A DNA stretch of 64,000 nucleotides from Guptibacillus hwajinpoensis (GTDB taxonomy: Bacteria > Bacillota > Bacilli > Bacillales > Guptibacillaceae): the NCBI RefSeq assembly GCF_029277305.1, contig NZ_CP119526.1, one strand, 5' to 3'. Positions 34,483 to 42,684 of this stretch are shown here, one piece after another. The position numbers were made by a program, and so were the translations under genes. Under the pieces are notes generated by a model. It saw only the letters and a list, made by a program, of their open reading frames with translations, was not told the DNA's origin and ran no database searches. Every line of letters starts with the position of its first letter. Positions within the stretch are counted from its first letter, which is position 1.

Positions 34483-35382
34483 TGTGAAATCAGGTAGTTT
34501 CCTCCACGTATCCAGGAACTTCGATGTACGATCTTTTCCTAGTTGAATTAACTTTTTTTGCCCTTGTCTTTCCAACTTGAATTCTGTCGTCACATCTTGA
34601 TTGACAGGAATAAAGACGATATTCTGAGCTTTTTGCTCATCAATATACCTTGCATCATGTGCTTGTTTCATTGTTTCAAACAGTGCATGATACATATCTA
34701 CTGCGTTCGAGATTTTATGTTCCGATACGTGTTCGAAATTTGCACTTAATTGAAATCCTAGTACTGGCCGCACTGCTTTCTGTTTATCTTCGGGCTGAAA
34801 AACCCACAATGGAAAGTTACTTAATATACCGCCATCTACGATGTAATGTTTTTTGCCATCAATAGTATAGAGTGGTTGTGGTTTAAAAAAGAATGGTAAA
34901 CTCGCACTCAACCGCACTGCTTTTGCAACAGAAAACTGCTCTGGTACAAATCCATATTGCTCAAGATCATCAGGGATGACGACTAGGCGGCCTTTTGTGA
35001 TATCAGACACAATAATTTTCAGAGACCCTTCAGGTAAGTCACCAAACGTCTCTATCCCTTTTTTCTTCAAAAGTTCCCCAACCCAACTTTCTAAGTCTTT
35101 TCCCGAGTAAAGCCCTAAATTCCAATAAAGCATCAGCCATCTCATAAGAGGAAAAGTGAAGCCAGGATTTCGTTCTAATAATGTTGTTAAATCAGTATCG
35201 AGTAATATTTTCTCAAGTTCATTGCCCTTGTAACCAGCTATAATAAGAGCTGCCATCAAGGCCCCAGCGCTTGTTCCAGCCGTTCGCTTAAATGTGAGAC
35301 CTCGTTTTTCGACGGCTTGAAGTGCTCCTACGAGTGCAATTCCCTTTACGCCACCACCGGAAAATACGCCGTCAATAAACAC
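34480..35382 (-). CDS. Patatin-like phospholipase family protein (YqhO)
   Basis: A 300-residue lipid acyl hydrolase. The glycine-rich oxyanion segment SGGGVKGIALVGAL is followed by nucleophile Ser in GTSAGALMAAL, and the catalytic Asp is in DGGILSNFP. No signal peptide is seen, so it is probably cytoplasmic. It lies between mntR and yqhP, as in B. subtilis. Confidence 0.9.
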   Translation of the reverse strand: MFIDGVFSGGGVKGIALVGALQAVEKRGLTFKRTAGTSAGALMAALIIAGYKGNELEKILLDTDLTTLLERNPGFTFPLMRWLMLYWNLGLYSGKDLESWVGELLKKKGIETFGDLPEGSLKIIVSDITKGRLVVIPDDLEQYGFVPEQFSVAKAVRLSASLPFFFKPQPLYTIDGKKHYIVDGGILSNFPLWVFQPEDKQKAVRPVLGFQLSANFEHVSEHKISNAVDMYHALFETMKQAHDARYIDEQKAQNIVFIPVNQDVTTEFKLERQGQKKLIQLGKDRTSKFLDTWRKLPDFT

Positions 35383-35440
35383 ATGCCCGCCCCCCTTTCC
35401 ACCTTATTACAGCGTAAGCTCAGCAAATGACTTTTAGTAC

Positions 35441-35479
35441 ACAAAAAGAGCAATCCGAATAATTATTCGGATTGCTCTT
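35441..35479 (-). terminator. mntR terminator overlapping the coding end
   Basis: A perfect 34-base palindrome: AAGAGCAATCCGAAT - AATT - its complement, followed by TTTTTG on the minus strand. The last five codons and stop of mntR form one arm of the hairpin. Confidence 0.88.
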
Positions 35480-35894
35480 CATTTTGACGCTGCACTTCAC
35501 GCAGCTCTTCTACACGTTTACCCGTCTCTTCAAAATATTGAACAAGATCGCCTATTCGATCAATTGCATCCCAACTGAGATGATGTTCAATACCTTCAAC
35601 ATCTTCGTATATATTTTCCTCATTGACCCCGATAACACTTAGAAATTGTTCAAGCAAAGCATGGCGATCAACGAGACGCTTGCCAAGCTTTTTTCCTTTA
35701 GGAGTAAGCATAAAGCCGCGATATTTTTCGTATACGACATATTTACCTTTATCTAATTTTTGAATCATTTTCGTTACCGAGGAGGGATGTACCTCTAGTG
35801 CTTCCGCGATGTCGGATACGCGGGCATAACCTTTTCCGTCTATTAGTGCATAAATACGTTCGATATAATCTTCCATACTTGGAGTAGTGGCCAT
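35463..35894 (-). CDS. mntR: Manganese transport regulator MntR
   Basis: A 143-residue DtxR-family repressor that senses Mn2+. The N-terminal winged helix begins TPSMEDYIERIYAL, which supplies the Asp9 and Glu12 metal ligands; RVSDIAEALEVHPSSVTKMI is the helix-turn-helix. The dimer domain carries the remaining ligands in VDRHALL and EDVEGIEHHLS. ATG 35894 has GGAGGG upstream; the frame to 35966 is an unsupported extension. Confidence 0.95.
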   Translation of the reverse strand: MATTPSMEDYIERIYALIDGKGYARVSDIAEALEVHPSSVTKMIQKLDKGKYVVYEKYRGFMLTPKGKKLGKRLVDRHALLEQFLSVIGVNEENIYEDVEGIEHHLSWDAIDRIGDLVQYFEETGKRVEELREVQRQNEEQSE

Positions 35895-36079
35895 TGGATT
35901 CCCTCCATCTTTTATTCCATTTAAGCCAGACAATAAAAGCATACACCATAGTATGGGCTGATACAAGGAAAGGTTCCATCGCTTTTATGACTAACATAAT
36001 GAGTTAAGAAAAGCATTATCCAGGCAGTACAGTAAGGAATCAAGTGCTCATTACTTAATACCTAGGATTTGAAACAACA

Positions 36080-36119
36080 CAAAAAATTGAAGGATTGACC
36101 TCTTCGGCAATCCTTCAAT
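36080..36119 (-). terminator. Terminator of nrdJ
   Basis: Minus strand ATTGAAGGATTG - CCGAAGAGGT - CAATCCTTCAAT followed by TTTTTG, just after the nrdJ stop codon. Confidence 0.88.
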
Positions 36120-36128
36120 CTTATTATT

Positions 36129-37901
36129 TTATAGTCCGCATTTTAACTGTGCACTACAGTTATCACACGTGTTACATCCACCAATTTCTTTAACCTGTCC
36201 TTTTCTACAAACCGGACAAGTATTACCTACTTCTGAACCAATCGTAACGTCTGTTGCACGAAGGTCGGTAATGGTGTCTACAAGAACAACTTGCTTTTTC
36301 TCTTGCATCCCATCATCGAATTCAAGCTGTTCAAACGAATTTTCTTCCGCTTTAAGTGTTAGAACTTGAGAATCACGACTGCCATCTACATAAACAGTTC
36401 CACCTTTTGCGCCACCGTTATAAAGACGCTCATATACAGCTTCGACTTGCTTAACTGTGTAGCCTTTAGGTGCATTAACTGTTTTGGAAATAGAACTATC
36501 AACCCAACGCTGAATAACGCATTGTGTATCAGCATGATCTTCAGGCGCAAGCTCCATTGCAGAAACAAACCATTCAGGTAGCTTTTCTGTGTCAGCATCT
36601 GGATTTCTTTCGAAGTACTCTGCTAAAATATCAGCTTTAACTTCAATGAATTTACCGAGTCTTCCACTTCTGTAGTAAGAGAAGGAGAAATAAGGCTCAA
36701 GTCCAGTTGATACGCCTACCATTGTACCTGTGCTTCCTGTTGGGGCAACTGTCAAAAGGTGTGAATTTCGGATTCCATAATCCAGAATACTTTCGCGTAC
36801 ATCATTCGGCATTTGTTGCATGTAGCCCGTGTTTACAAATGCTTCACGAAGACGATTAGTTTCTTCTAGTGTTGAGCCCTCAAGGAATGGGAAACTGCCT
36901 TTTTCTTTCGCTAAGTCAACAGATGCACGATACGCCGTTGTTGCAATTGTTTCAAAGATTTGATCAGTTAACTCATTACCTTCTTTTGATCCATAAACCG
37001 TTTCACAATAAATAAGAAGGTCATGCAGCCCCATTACACCTAGACCCACTCTTCGTTCACCGAGAGCCTGTTTTTCATTCTCGTCTAGGAAATACGGTGT
37101 TGCGTTTATGACGTTATCCTGCATACGTACGCCAACTTCAACAGTTTCCTTTAACTTATCAAAGTCAACTGTTTTCGTTTCTTTGTTTGCCATTTCTGCA
37201 AGGTTTACTGCTGCTAAGTTACAAACCGAATACGGAGCGAGAGGTTGCTCTCCACAAGGGTTTGTCGCAACTACCTTTTGTCCGTAAGATGTAGCATTGG
37301 TTTTTTCATTCGCATTATCGATAAAGAAAATACCTGGCTCAGCAGAATAAGTAGCACAAATATTAATTAGATCCCACAGGTCTTTCGCCTTTACTTTACG
37401 GTAAGTTCTAACAGGGAAACCTTGATCCTTCCAATCGCGAACATCACCAGATTCATGCCAATTCTCATTGTAAAGAGCCATCTGCTCCTTAGAATAGTTC
37501 TCAACATCTGGGAACCGTAGTTCATATTCTCCATCAGTCTCTACAGCATCCATGAAATCTTTCGTAAGGCAAACTGAAATGTTAGCACCTGTCAAAAAGT
37601 CAGGGTTATGGACAGAATACGTGCCGCCTGTAAGAAGCTTTTCTTGCGCATCTTGCATTACCTTCTCTTCAAATCCACCAGTACCGGGAATGCTTCGATA
37701 ATTTAGGATACTCTGGTACATTGATCTTTCTGATTCGGATAACGGAGTGAATTTCAATTTATCTTCGGCAAGCTTTTTAATTTGCTCGTCTTTCGTATTC
37801 TCAACAAGAAAACGAAGAATACGCGGATTTTGCATCTTAGAAATAATAAATTCAATAATATCTGGATGCCAGTCAGCTAGCATAATCATTTGAGCTCCAC
37901 G
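36129..37901 (-). CDS. nrdJ: B12-dependent ribonucleotide reductase NrdJ, exon 2
   Basis: The last 590 codons of a class II reductase that makes deoxyribonucleotides with adenosylcobalamin. Active-site segments include ATNPCGEQPLAPYSVCNL and APTGSTGTMVGVSTG. The C-terminal CPVCRKG / CNTCDNC / LKCGL cysteines are zinc- and thiol-exchange-type. Exon 2 starts with CGT (Arg) of RGAQMIML; joined to exon 1 it restores the family sequence GGSR-RGAQM. A reading frame opening at TTG 37904 is an artefact of the intron boundary. The full enzyme is about 854 residues. Confidence 0.93.
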   Translation of the reverse strand, partial: RGAQMIMLADWHPDIIEFIISKMQNPRILRFLVENTKDEQIKKLAEDKLKFTPLSESERSMYQSILNYRSIPGTGGFEEKVMQDAQEKLLTGGTYSVHNPDFLTGANISVCLTKDFMDAVETDGEYELRFPDVENYSKEQMALYNENWHESGDVRDWKDQGFPVRTYRKVKAKDLWDLINICATYSAEPGIFFIDNANEKTNATSYGQKVVATNPCGEQPLAPYSVCNLAAVNLAEMANKETKTVDFDKLKETVEVGVRMQDNVINATPYFLDENEKQALGERRVGLGVMGLHDLLIYCETVYGSKEGNELTDQIFETIATTAYRASVDLAKEKGSFPFLEGSTLEETNRLREAFVNTGYMQQMPNDVRESILDYGIRNSHLLTVAPTGSTGTMVGVSTGLEPYFSFSYYRSGRLGKFIEVKADILAEYFERNPDADTEKLPEWFVSAMELAPEDHADTQCVIQRWVDSSISKTVNAPKGYTVKQVEAVYERLYNGGAKGGTVYVDGSRDSQVLTLKAEENSFEQLEFDDGMQEKKQVVLVDTITDLRATDVTIGSEVGNTCPVCRKGQVKEIGGCNTCDNCSAQLKCGL

Positions 37902-38302
37902 CAATTGTTACTCACTATAATTAGTGGGGATGGTCATTTCTGCCATCCTCTCATGCTTTCACATGAGATCAGACTATATCATCAAAGAAAGAAATTATTA
38001 GCTTGTATCATTTCTTCTTTGTCTCGCGCCTCATAGCCCCGTTGCCGATTACTATGATTTACTCCTTCCATTATCTCCAAGATAGTTCCCACCTTATTTA
38101 GGATGACTCTATTATATTGGATTTTAGGAAGTTTCAATAGTCGTTGAACCTTTATCTTTGTTTCCAAAGATACTTGGCTGCTGATTGCCCAATCTTTCTT
38201 CTTTTTTAACCATCACGCTCACTGTCGCCAGTCACGTTGTGGTGAAGAAAGCTCTGAGGGTGTTCCAGCAATTCACGAGATTTTATTCCCGCCATGGACT
38301 TA
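37902..38302 (-). ncRNA. Group I intron in nrdJ (401 nt)
   Basis: All key group I elements are visible. P1: exon UCCCGU pairs with intron GCGGGA (38292-38287), with the U-G wobble at the splice site. P10: exon 2 CGUGGA pairs with UCCAUG in the IGS. P is AATTGCTGGAA (38273-38263), Q AATCAGCAGCCAAG (38186-38173), R GTTCAACGACTA (38149-38138) and S GATATAGTCT (37980-37971), with GACUA/UAGUC forming P7. Three hairpins follow (P9-P9.2) before the terminal G at 37902. It encodes no homing endonuclease. Confidence 0.95.
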
Positions 38303-39094
38303 ACGGGACCCACCTTGTTCAACAAGATGTGTTAACTTCGCAATGTCATCAAGCCAGGAAACGGACCCTGAAGACTTGCCGTTAACTCCTCTTGCAAGCG
38401 TATTTCGAGGTCTCAGCGTTGAGCCGTTTGTTCCAACTCCACCGCCCCTGCTCATTATTTCCATCACCTGTTTGCGGTGTTCCGAAATGCCCTCTCTTGA
38501 ATCTTGCGGGAATGGCATAACATAACAATTGAAGTAGGTTACTTCTGTATCAGCTCCTGCTCCGTAAAGAACACGACCTGCTGGAACAAAGTTGAGAGAA
38601 GAAAGTTCATTATAGAACCGGCCTTCCCAATATTTCTTTTCCCCTTCTGTTTTCTCTACATCAGCAAGACCACGTGCATTTCTGCGTGCGATCTGCTCGT
38701 AAAAAACTTCAAGTGGCTTCTCAATCACATCAAGTGATCGAATAATCATCCCAGACTCACGTTCTTCTTCAGTATCTAGCACACCGACATAATCTTCGTG
38801 TACTGCTACAGTCGCTTTATTTGATTCATAATGAAGTTCTTCAATAAACCCAAGTCCACGAGCCGGAAACTTCGGATCTTCTTTAATTGTAAGAACGACG
38901 AAATCACCTTTTTGCAGCGTGCGTTTTTCGGTATCTTTAAACGCATAGCGATCAAGCATAACCAGACGACTAACACCTTTGTGTGTTAAATGCATGTCCT
39001 TGCTAATCGGTTGAACCTGCGTAAACATTTCAATGTCTTTATTTAACTGTTCAATGTTAATTGACCTTCTTCTTTCATCAGTTTGAATAGTCAT
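38303..39094 (-). CDS. nrdJ: B12-dependent ribonucleotide reductase NrdJ, exon 1
   Basis: The first 264 codons of the class II reductase, ending in GGSR at the intron boundary; TAA of the intron follows directly. It has the substrate-site segments NFVPAGRVLYGAG and GGGVGTNGSTLRPRNT. I chose ATG 39094, with GGAGGGG upstream, over 39115. Without splicing only a 264-residue truncated protein would be made, so activity depends on the intron. Confidence 0.93.
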
Positions 39095-39207
39095 ATAACC
39101 CCTCCATTTCGACATTTATACATATATAGGTTTATCTAGATGTGTATAAAAGCAATGTTTCTTATTGATTAATAGTAGCACATGTCCATCACACAGACAA
39201 TCATTTT

Positions 39208-39256
39208 AACCCATATATAGTATCAATTAATATTCAGACAATACTACATATAGTAA
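39208..39256 (-). promoter_or_regulatory. Candidate NrdR boxes upstream of nrdJ
   Basis: AACCCATATATAGTAT (39208-39223) and ATACTACATATAGTAA (39241-39256) each match about 12 of 16 positions of the NrdR consensus ACACWATATATWGTGT. The start-to-start distance of 33 bases is close to the usual 31-32. The rest of the gap to lipM (39257-39484) shows no gene I can support. Confidence 0.5.
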
Positions 39257-39482
39257 AAATGGTGAATGAAGTGAATTTGTCAACTTTCAAATACAGTGAA
39301 AACAAAAGATTTTACTCGGATATTCAAGATACACTACGAAGAACATTGAAAAAAGAGGAATTTTGTCTATTGCACATCGTGCACATCTCTGTGCACTCGA
39401 CTCCACCACTTTCCAATTCATTTATTTCTTTACCTTATGTACCATCTATAAGATTAGAACATTTGTTCTTGTTAAGTCAATA

Positions 39483-39509
39483 GGAAAAAGCACCCTAGTT
39501 AGGTGCTTA
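39483..39509 (-). terminator. Terminator of lipM
   Basis: Minus strand AAGCACC - TAACTAG - GGTGCTT followed by TTTCC. It overlaps the lipM stop codon. Confidence 0.75.
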
Positions 39510-40337
39510 TTTGCTGTAATTCCATTCATCACTTGCATATTTTTCTTTGGCAAGTTGAACAACATAGCTCTCTTGTTCATCAGATAATTTGTATGGGACC
39601 AGGTCAATATTAAGTCCTTTTTCAAATCCAACGTAGAAAGCCTCTACCGCTTCTTCCACCGATACTTGTGTAGGACGAAGTGCATTAATTGCTACTGCTT
39701 TTTTGCGAAAGCCTCTTTGCATTCGTTCTCTTATACGATCATTTTTGAAGTTAAAGCAATCAAAAAGCTTGTCCTCATCAATATCAAGGAGAATCGACCC
39801 GTGTTGGAGAATGACACCTTTTTGTCTTGTTTGTGCGCTTCCTGCAACTTTTCTGCCTTCCACAACTAGCTCATAATAGGAGGGAGAATCGAAACAAACG
39901 CCTGATCGAGGTTCGCGAAGCTCCGCTTTTTCTTCTTCGGTCTTAGGAACAGCAAAGTATGCGTCAAGCCCTAACTTTTGAAAACCTATTAAAAGGCCTT
40001 CCGAAATCACCCGATAAGCCTCTGTCACTGTAGAAGGCATATCCGGATAGTCTTCTGTCACAATTACGCTGTATGTAACTTCTTTATCGTGCAAAACAGC
40101 TCTTCCACCAGTCGGCCTTCTTACAAAACCAAGTTCATACTCTTTAACAGCTTCTAAATTAATATCTCGTTCAACTTGTTGAAAATACCCAATTGATAAG
40201 GTTGCAGGGTTCCAACCATAGAAACGTATAACTGGTGGAATTAACCCTTCACTGTGCCATTTTAGTAACGCTTCATCAAGCGCCATATTATACTCTGGAG
40301 AACGTTTACCAGAATCAATAAATGCCCATTGTTTCAT
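39507..40337 (-). CDS. lipM: Octanoyltransferase LipM
   Basis: A 276-residue lipoate-biosynthesis enzyme of the LplA/BPL fold that moves octanoate from ACP to GcvH. The catalytic Cys148 is in SGVCFDSPS, Lys163 in GRKVAGSAQT, and the substrate segment is RRPTGGRAVLH. It fits functionally with the nearby glycine-cleavage operon, whose H protein is its known target in B. subtilis. Confidence 0.93.
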   Translation of the reverse strand: MKQWAFIDSGKRSPEYNMALDEALLKWHSEGLIPPVIRFYGWNPATLSIGYFQQVERDINLEAVKEYELGFVRRPTGGRAVLHDKEVTYSVIVTEDYPDMPSTVTEAYRVISEGLLIGFQKLGLDAYFAVPKTEEEKAELREPRSGVCFDSPSYYELVVEGRKVAGSAQTRQKGVILQHGSILLDIDEDKLFDCFNFKNDRIRERMQRGFRKKAVAINALRPTQVSVEEAVEAFYVGFEKGLNIDLVPYKLSDEQESYVVQLAKEKYASDEWNYSK

Positions 40338-40601
40338 TATAGGAGCCCCTTTATTACGCTAGTATTCTAACACCTATTTTATTCTAGCAGAGGATAAAAT
40401 AGATGACCATTGAACTTACTTATTTATGACTAATGAACTAGCTTACATTCCCACATTTACTTCCCTTTTGACTAAAGGATTAGAAAGACCGTACAATCGA
40501 TCATTCTTTTATTTATTCCATGTTATTTTCTTTTGCGGAAAACTGAAAAGACGTGTAAACTTAAAGTTGTCGATTTTACTTGAAAGGGTGTAACACATTT
40601 T

Positions 40602-40982
40602 ATGGAATGGATTATCGCAATCGCACTACTTGTCGCGTTTATTGTCTATATTGTCATTTCGCGATTCATGCAGAAGAAGAATGTGAAAACGTTAACTGAA
40701 GAAGAATTCCGTGCAGGGTATCGTAAAGCTCAACTAATTGATGTTCGTGAACCTAATGAGTTTGACAACGGTCATGTTCTTGGCGCTAGAAATATTCCTG
40801 TCAGTCAGCTTAAAATGCGCATTAAAGAAATACGTAAAGATCAGCCTGTCTATATGTACGATTACAACGGCGTTATTGTAGCCCGTGCTGCAAGCATTCT
40901 ACGGAAACAAGGCATTAAAGATTTGTATCAACTGAAAGGCGGCTTCAAAAAATGGGGCGGCAAAGTTAAGAAGAAGAAGTAG
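40602..40982 (+). CDS. yqhL: Membrane-anchored rhodanese-like protein YqhL
   Basis: A 126-residue protein with one N-terminal membrane helix (about 3-22) and a rhodanese fold (LIDVREPNEFDNGHVLGARNIP; LKGGFKKWGG). The usual active-site cysteine loop reads YMYDYNGVIVARAA and has no cysteine, so sulfurtransferase activity is unlikely. It is divergent from lipM with a 265-base gap, and its start follows an AAAGGGTG ribosome binding site. Confidence 0.88.
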   Translation: MEWIIAIALLVAFIVYIVISRFMQKKNVKTLTEEEFRAGYRKAQLIDVREPNEFDNGHVLGARNIPVSQLKMRIKEIRKDQPVYMYDYNGVIVARAASILRKQGIKDLYQLKGGFKKWGGKVKKKK

Positions 40983-40983
40983 A

Positions 40984-41016
40984 AAAAGCAGCTGCACATC
41001 GGCAGCTGCTTTTCTA
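40984..41016. terminator. Terminator of yqhL
   Basis: AAAAGCAGCTGC - ACATCG - GCAGCTGCTTTT on the plus strand, just after the yqhL stop; near-symmetric flanks could also serve the minus strand. Confidence 0.88.
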
Positions 41017-41019
41017 TTA

Positions 41020-41135
41020 GCTATGTTAGCTCATATTTTTGATTTCTCTTTGGCTCATTCGAGTGAAACATCAGTTTCACTCGCCTTTCAGCTCAGGCGA
41101 TTGGTCACCGCAGGACGTAAATGAGCCAAAAATCA
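41020..41135. repeat. Dispersed repeat family 2, copy 2
   Basis: 41020-41083 matches 7261-7330. It has a perfect hairpin CGAGTGAAAC - ATCA - GTTTCACTCG (41060-41083). Beyond the shared part, GATTT..TTGGCTCATT (41041-41059) recurs inverted as AATGAGCCAAAAATC (41120-41134), suggesting a full element of about 115 bases with copy 1 truncated. Confidence 0.65.
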
Positions 41136-41179
41136 CCACTGTCCATAAACAAAGCTTTTCTATTAAATTCAATTTCACC

Positions 41180-41219
41180 ATCAATGAGGAGATCAAGTAC
41201 CTCACTGATGTTTTTTTAT
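41180..41219 (+). terminator. Second plus-strand terminator before gcvPB
   Basis: CATCAATGAGG - 10-base loop - CCTCACTGATG (one mismatch) followed by TTTTTTTAT. It would stop read-through into the convergent gcv operon. Confidence 0.75.
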
Positions 41220-41220
41220 A

Positions 41221-42684
41221 TTACGCCTTTTGATAACGTAAAATCGGTTTTCTAGCTGCTGTTGTTTCATCAAGACGACCGATAACTGTCGTGTGCGGTG
41301 CTTCTTGTACAATCTCTGGATTGTCTTCTACTTCCTTTGCAATTTGAAGCAGACGATCACAAAACTCATCTAAGGTTTCTTTCGATTCTGTCTCTGTTGG
41401 TTCAATCATCATACATTCCTCTACATTAATAGGGAAGTAAATGGTTGGAGGATGATACCCAAAGTCAAGCAGTCGCTTCGCCATATCTAGCGTACGAACC
41501 CCGAGTTTCTTTTGATTCTTACCCGAGATAACAAACTCATGCTTACAATGCTGTTTATACGGAAGAACAAATGCACCTTCCAAACGTCTCATCATGTAGT
41601 TGGCGTTCAAAACAGCATTCTCCGAAACTTGCTTCAACCCTTCAGGACCCATTGTACGGATGTAAGTGTAGGCCCGAACATTAATACCAAAATTACCGTA
41701 GTAAGGTTTAACTCGACCAATTGATTGAGGTCGATCATATTCAAAACGATAAGCTCCATCCTCTTTTACTAGCACAGGTTTAGGGAGATAAGGAATTAAA
41801 TCAGCCTTCACACCAACCGGACCAGACCCAGGACCGCCCCCACCGTGAGGGCCAGTGAATGTTTTATGAAGATTCAAATGCACAACATCAAAGCCCATGT
41901 CTCCAGGACGAGCTGCTCCCATGATTGCATTCATGTTCGCACCATCATAATAAAGCTTTCCGCCCGCATTATGAATAATTTCAGCCATCTCCGTAATTTG
42001 TTCTTCAAATAGACCTAGTGTATTCGGATTAGTGAGCATGAGAGCAGCCGTATCTCCGTCTACTACTCTCTTCAAGTCTTCAAGATCAACTAGACCTTTT
42101 TCATTTGATTTAACTGTTACTGCTTCAAATCCTGCAACCGTCGCTGAAGCTGGATTTGTTCCATGCGCAGAGTCAGGAACGATAACTTTTGTACGATTAT
42201 AATCTCCGTTTGCTTCATGATAAGCGCGGATCATCATGAGTCCAGTCCATTCCCCATGCGCACCGGCAGCAGGCTGAAGTGTAACTTCGTCCATACCTGT
42301 GACAGCCACAAGGTTCTGTTGGAGGTTATACATCATTTCAAGTGCACCCTGCACCGTTTCTTCCTCCTGTAGTGGATGAATAAATGCAAAACCTGGGTAT
42401 CTTGCTACGTCTTCATTAATCTTAGGATTGTACTTCATCGTACATGATCCTAGCGGATAGAAGCCTGAATCTACACCATGGTTACGCTTTGATAACGCAG
42501 TATAATGACGCATGAGTTGAAGTTCCGAAACTTCAGGAAGCTCTGGTTCGTTTTTGCGATTAAATTCTTCCGGTAGCCATTCGTCAAGATCAACATCAGG
42601 AACATCAAGTTCCGGAAGACTATACGAAATTCGTCCTGGCTCACTCAGTTCAAAAATCAAAGCCTGGTCTTTAGTTGTTTTCAT
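41221..42684 (-). CDS. gcvPB: Glycine dehydrogenase (decarboxylating) subunit 2
   Basis: A 487-residue PLP-dependent P-protein subunit. The cofactor lysine is in NLHKTFTGPHGGGGPG, and QPAAGAHGEWTG and DSAHGTNPASA are typical. It forms the decarboxylase with GcvPA and passes the aminomethyl group to lipoyl-GcvH. Its ATG overlaps the gcvPA stop by 4 bases. It is the last gene of the operon. Confidence 0.96.
   Translation of the reverse strand: MKTTKDQALIFELSEPGRISYSLPELDVPDVDLDEWLPEEFNRKNEPELPEVSELQLMRHYTALSKRNHGVDSGFYPLGSCTMKYNPKINEDVARYPGFAFIHPLQEEETVQGALEMMYNLQQNLVAVTGMDEVTLQPAAGAHGEWTGLMMIRAYHEANGDYNRTKVIVPDSAHGTNPASATVAGFEAVTVKSNEKGLVDLEDLKRVVDGDTAALMLTNPNTLGLFEEQITEMAEIIHNAGGKLYYDGANMNAIMGAARPGDMGFDVVHLNLHKTFTGPHGGGGPGSGPVGVKADLIPYLPKPVLVKEDGAYRFEYDRPQSIGRVKPYYGNFGINVRAYTYIRTMGPEGLKQVSENAVLNANYMMRRLEGAFVLPYKQHCKHEFVISGKNQKKLGVRTLDMAKRLLDFGYHPPTIYFPINVEECMMIEPTETESKETLDEFCDRLLQIAKEVEDNPEIVQEAPHTTVIGRLDETTAARKPILRYQKA

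Noticed and set aside
37982..38167. 61-codon open frame inside the intron
   Set aside because: No endonuclease motif, no ribosome binding site; it is intron structure.
36129..39115. nrdJ as a pseudogene broken by an internal stop
   Set aside because: The interruption has a full set of group I intron elements and splicing restores the frame and family sequence exactly.
39259..39483. Small plus-strand frame between nrdJ and lipM
   Set aside because: No ribosome binding site and biased composition; probably noncoding.
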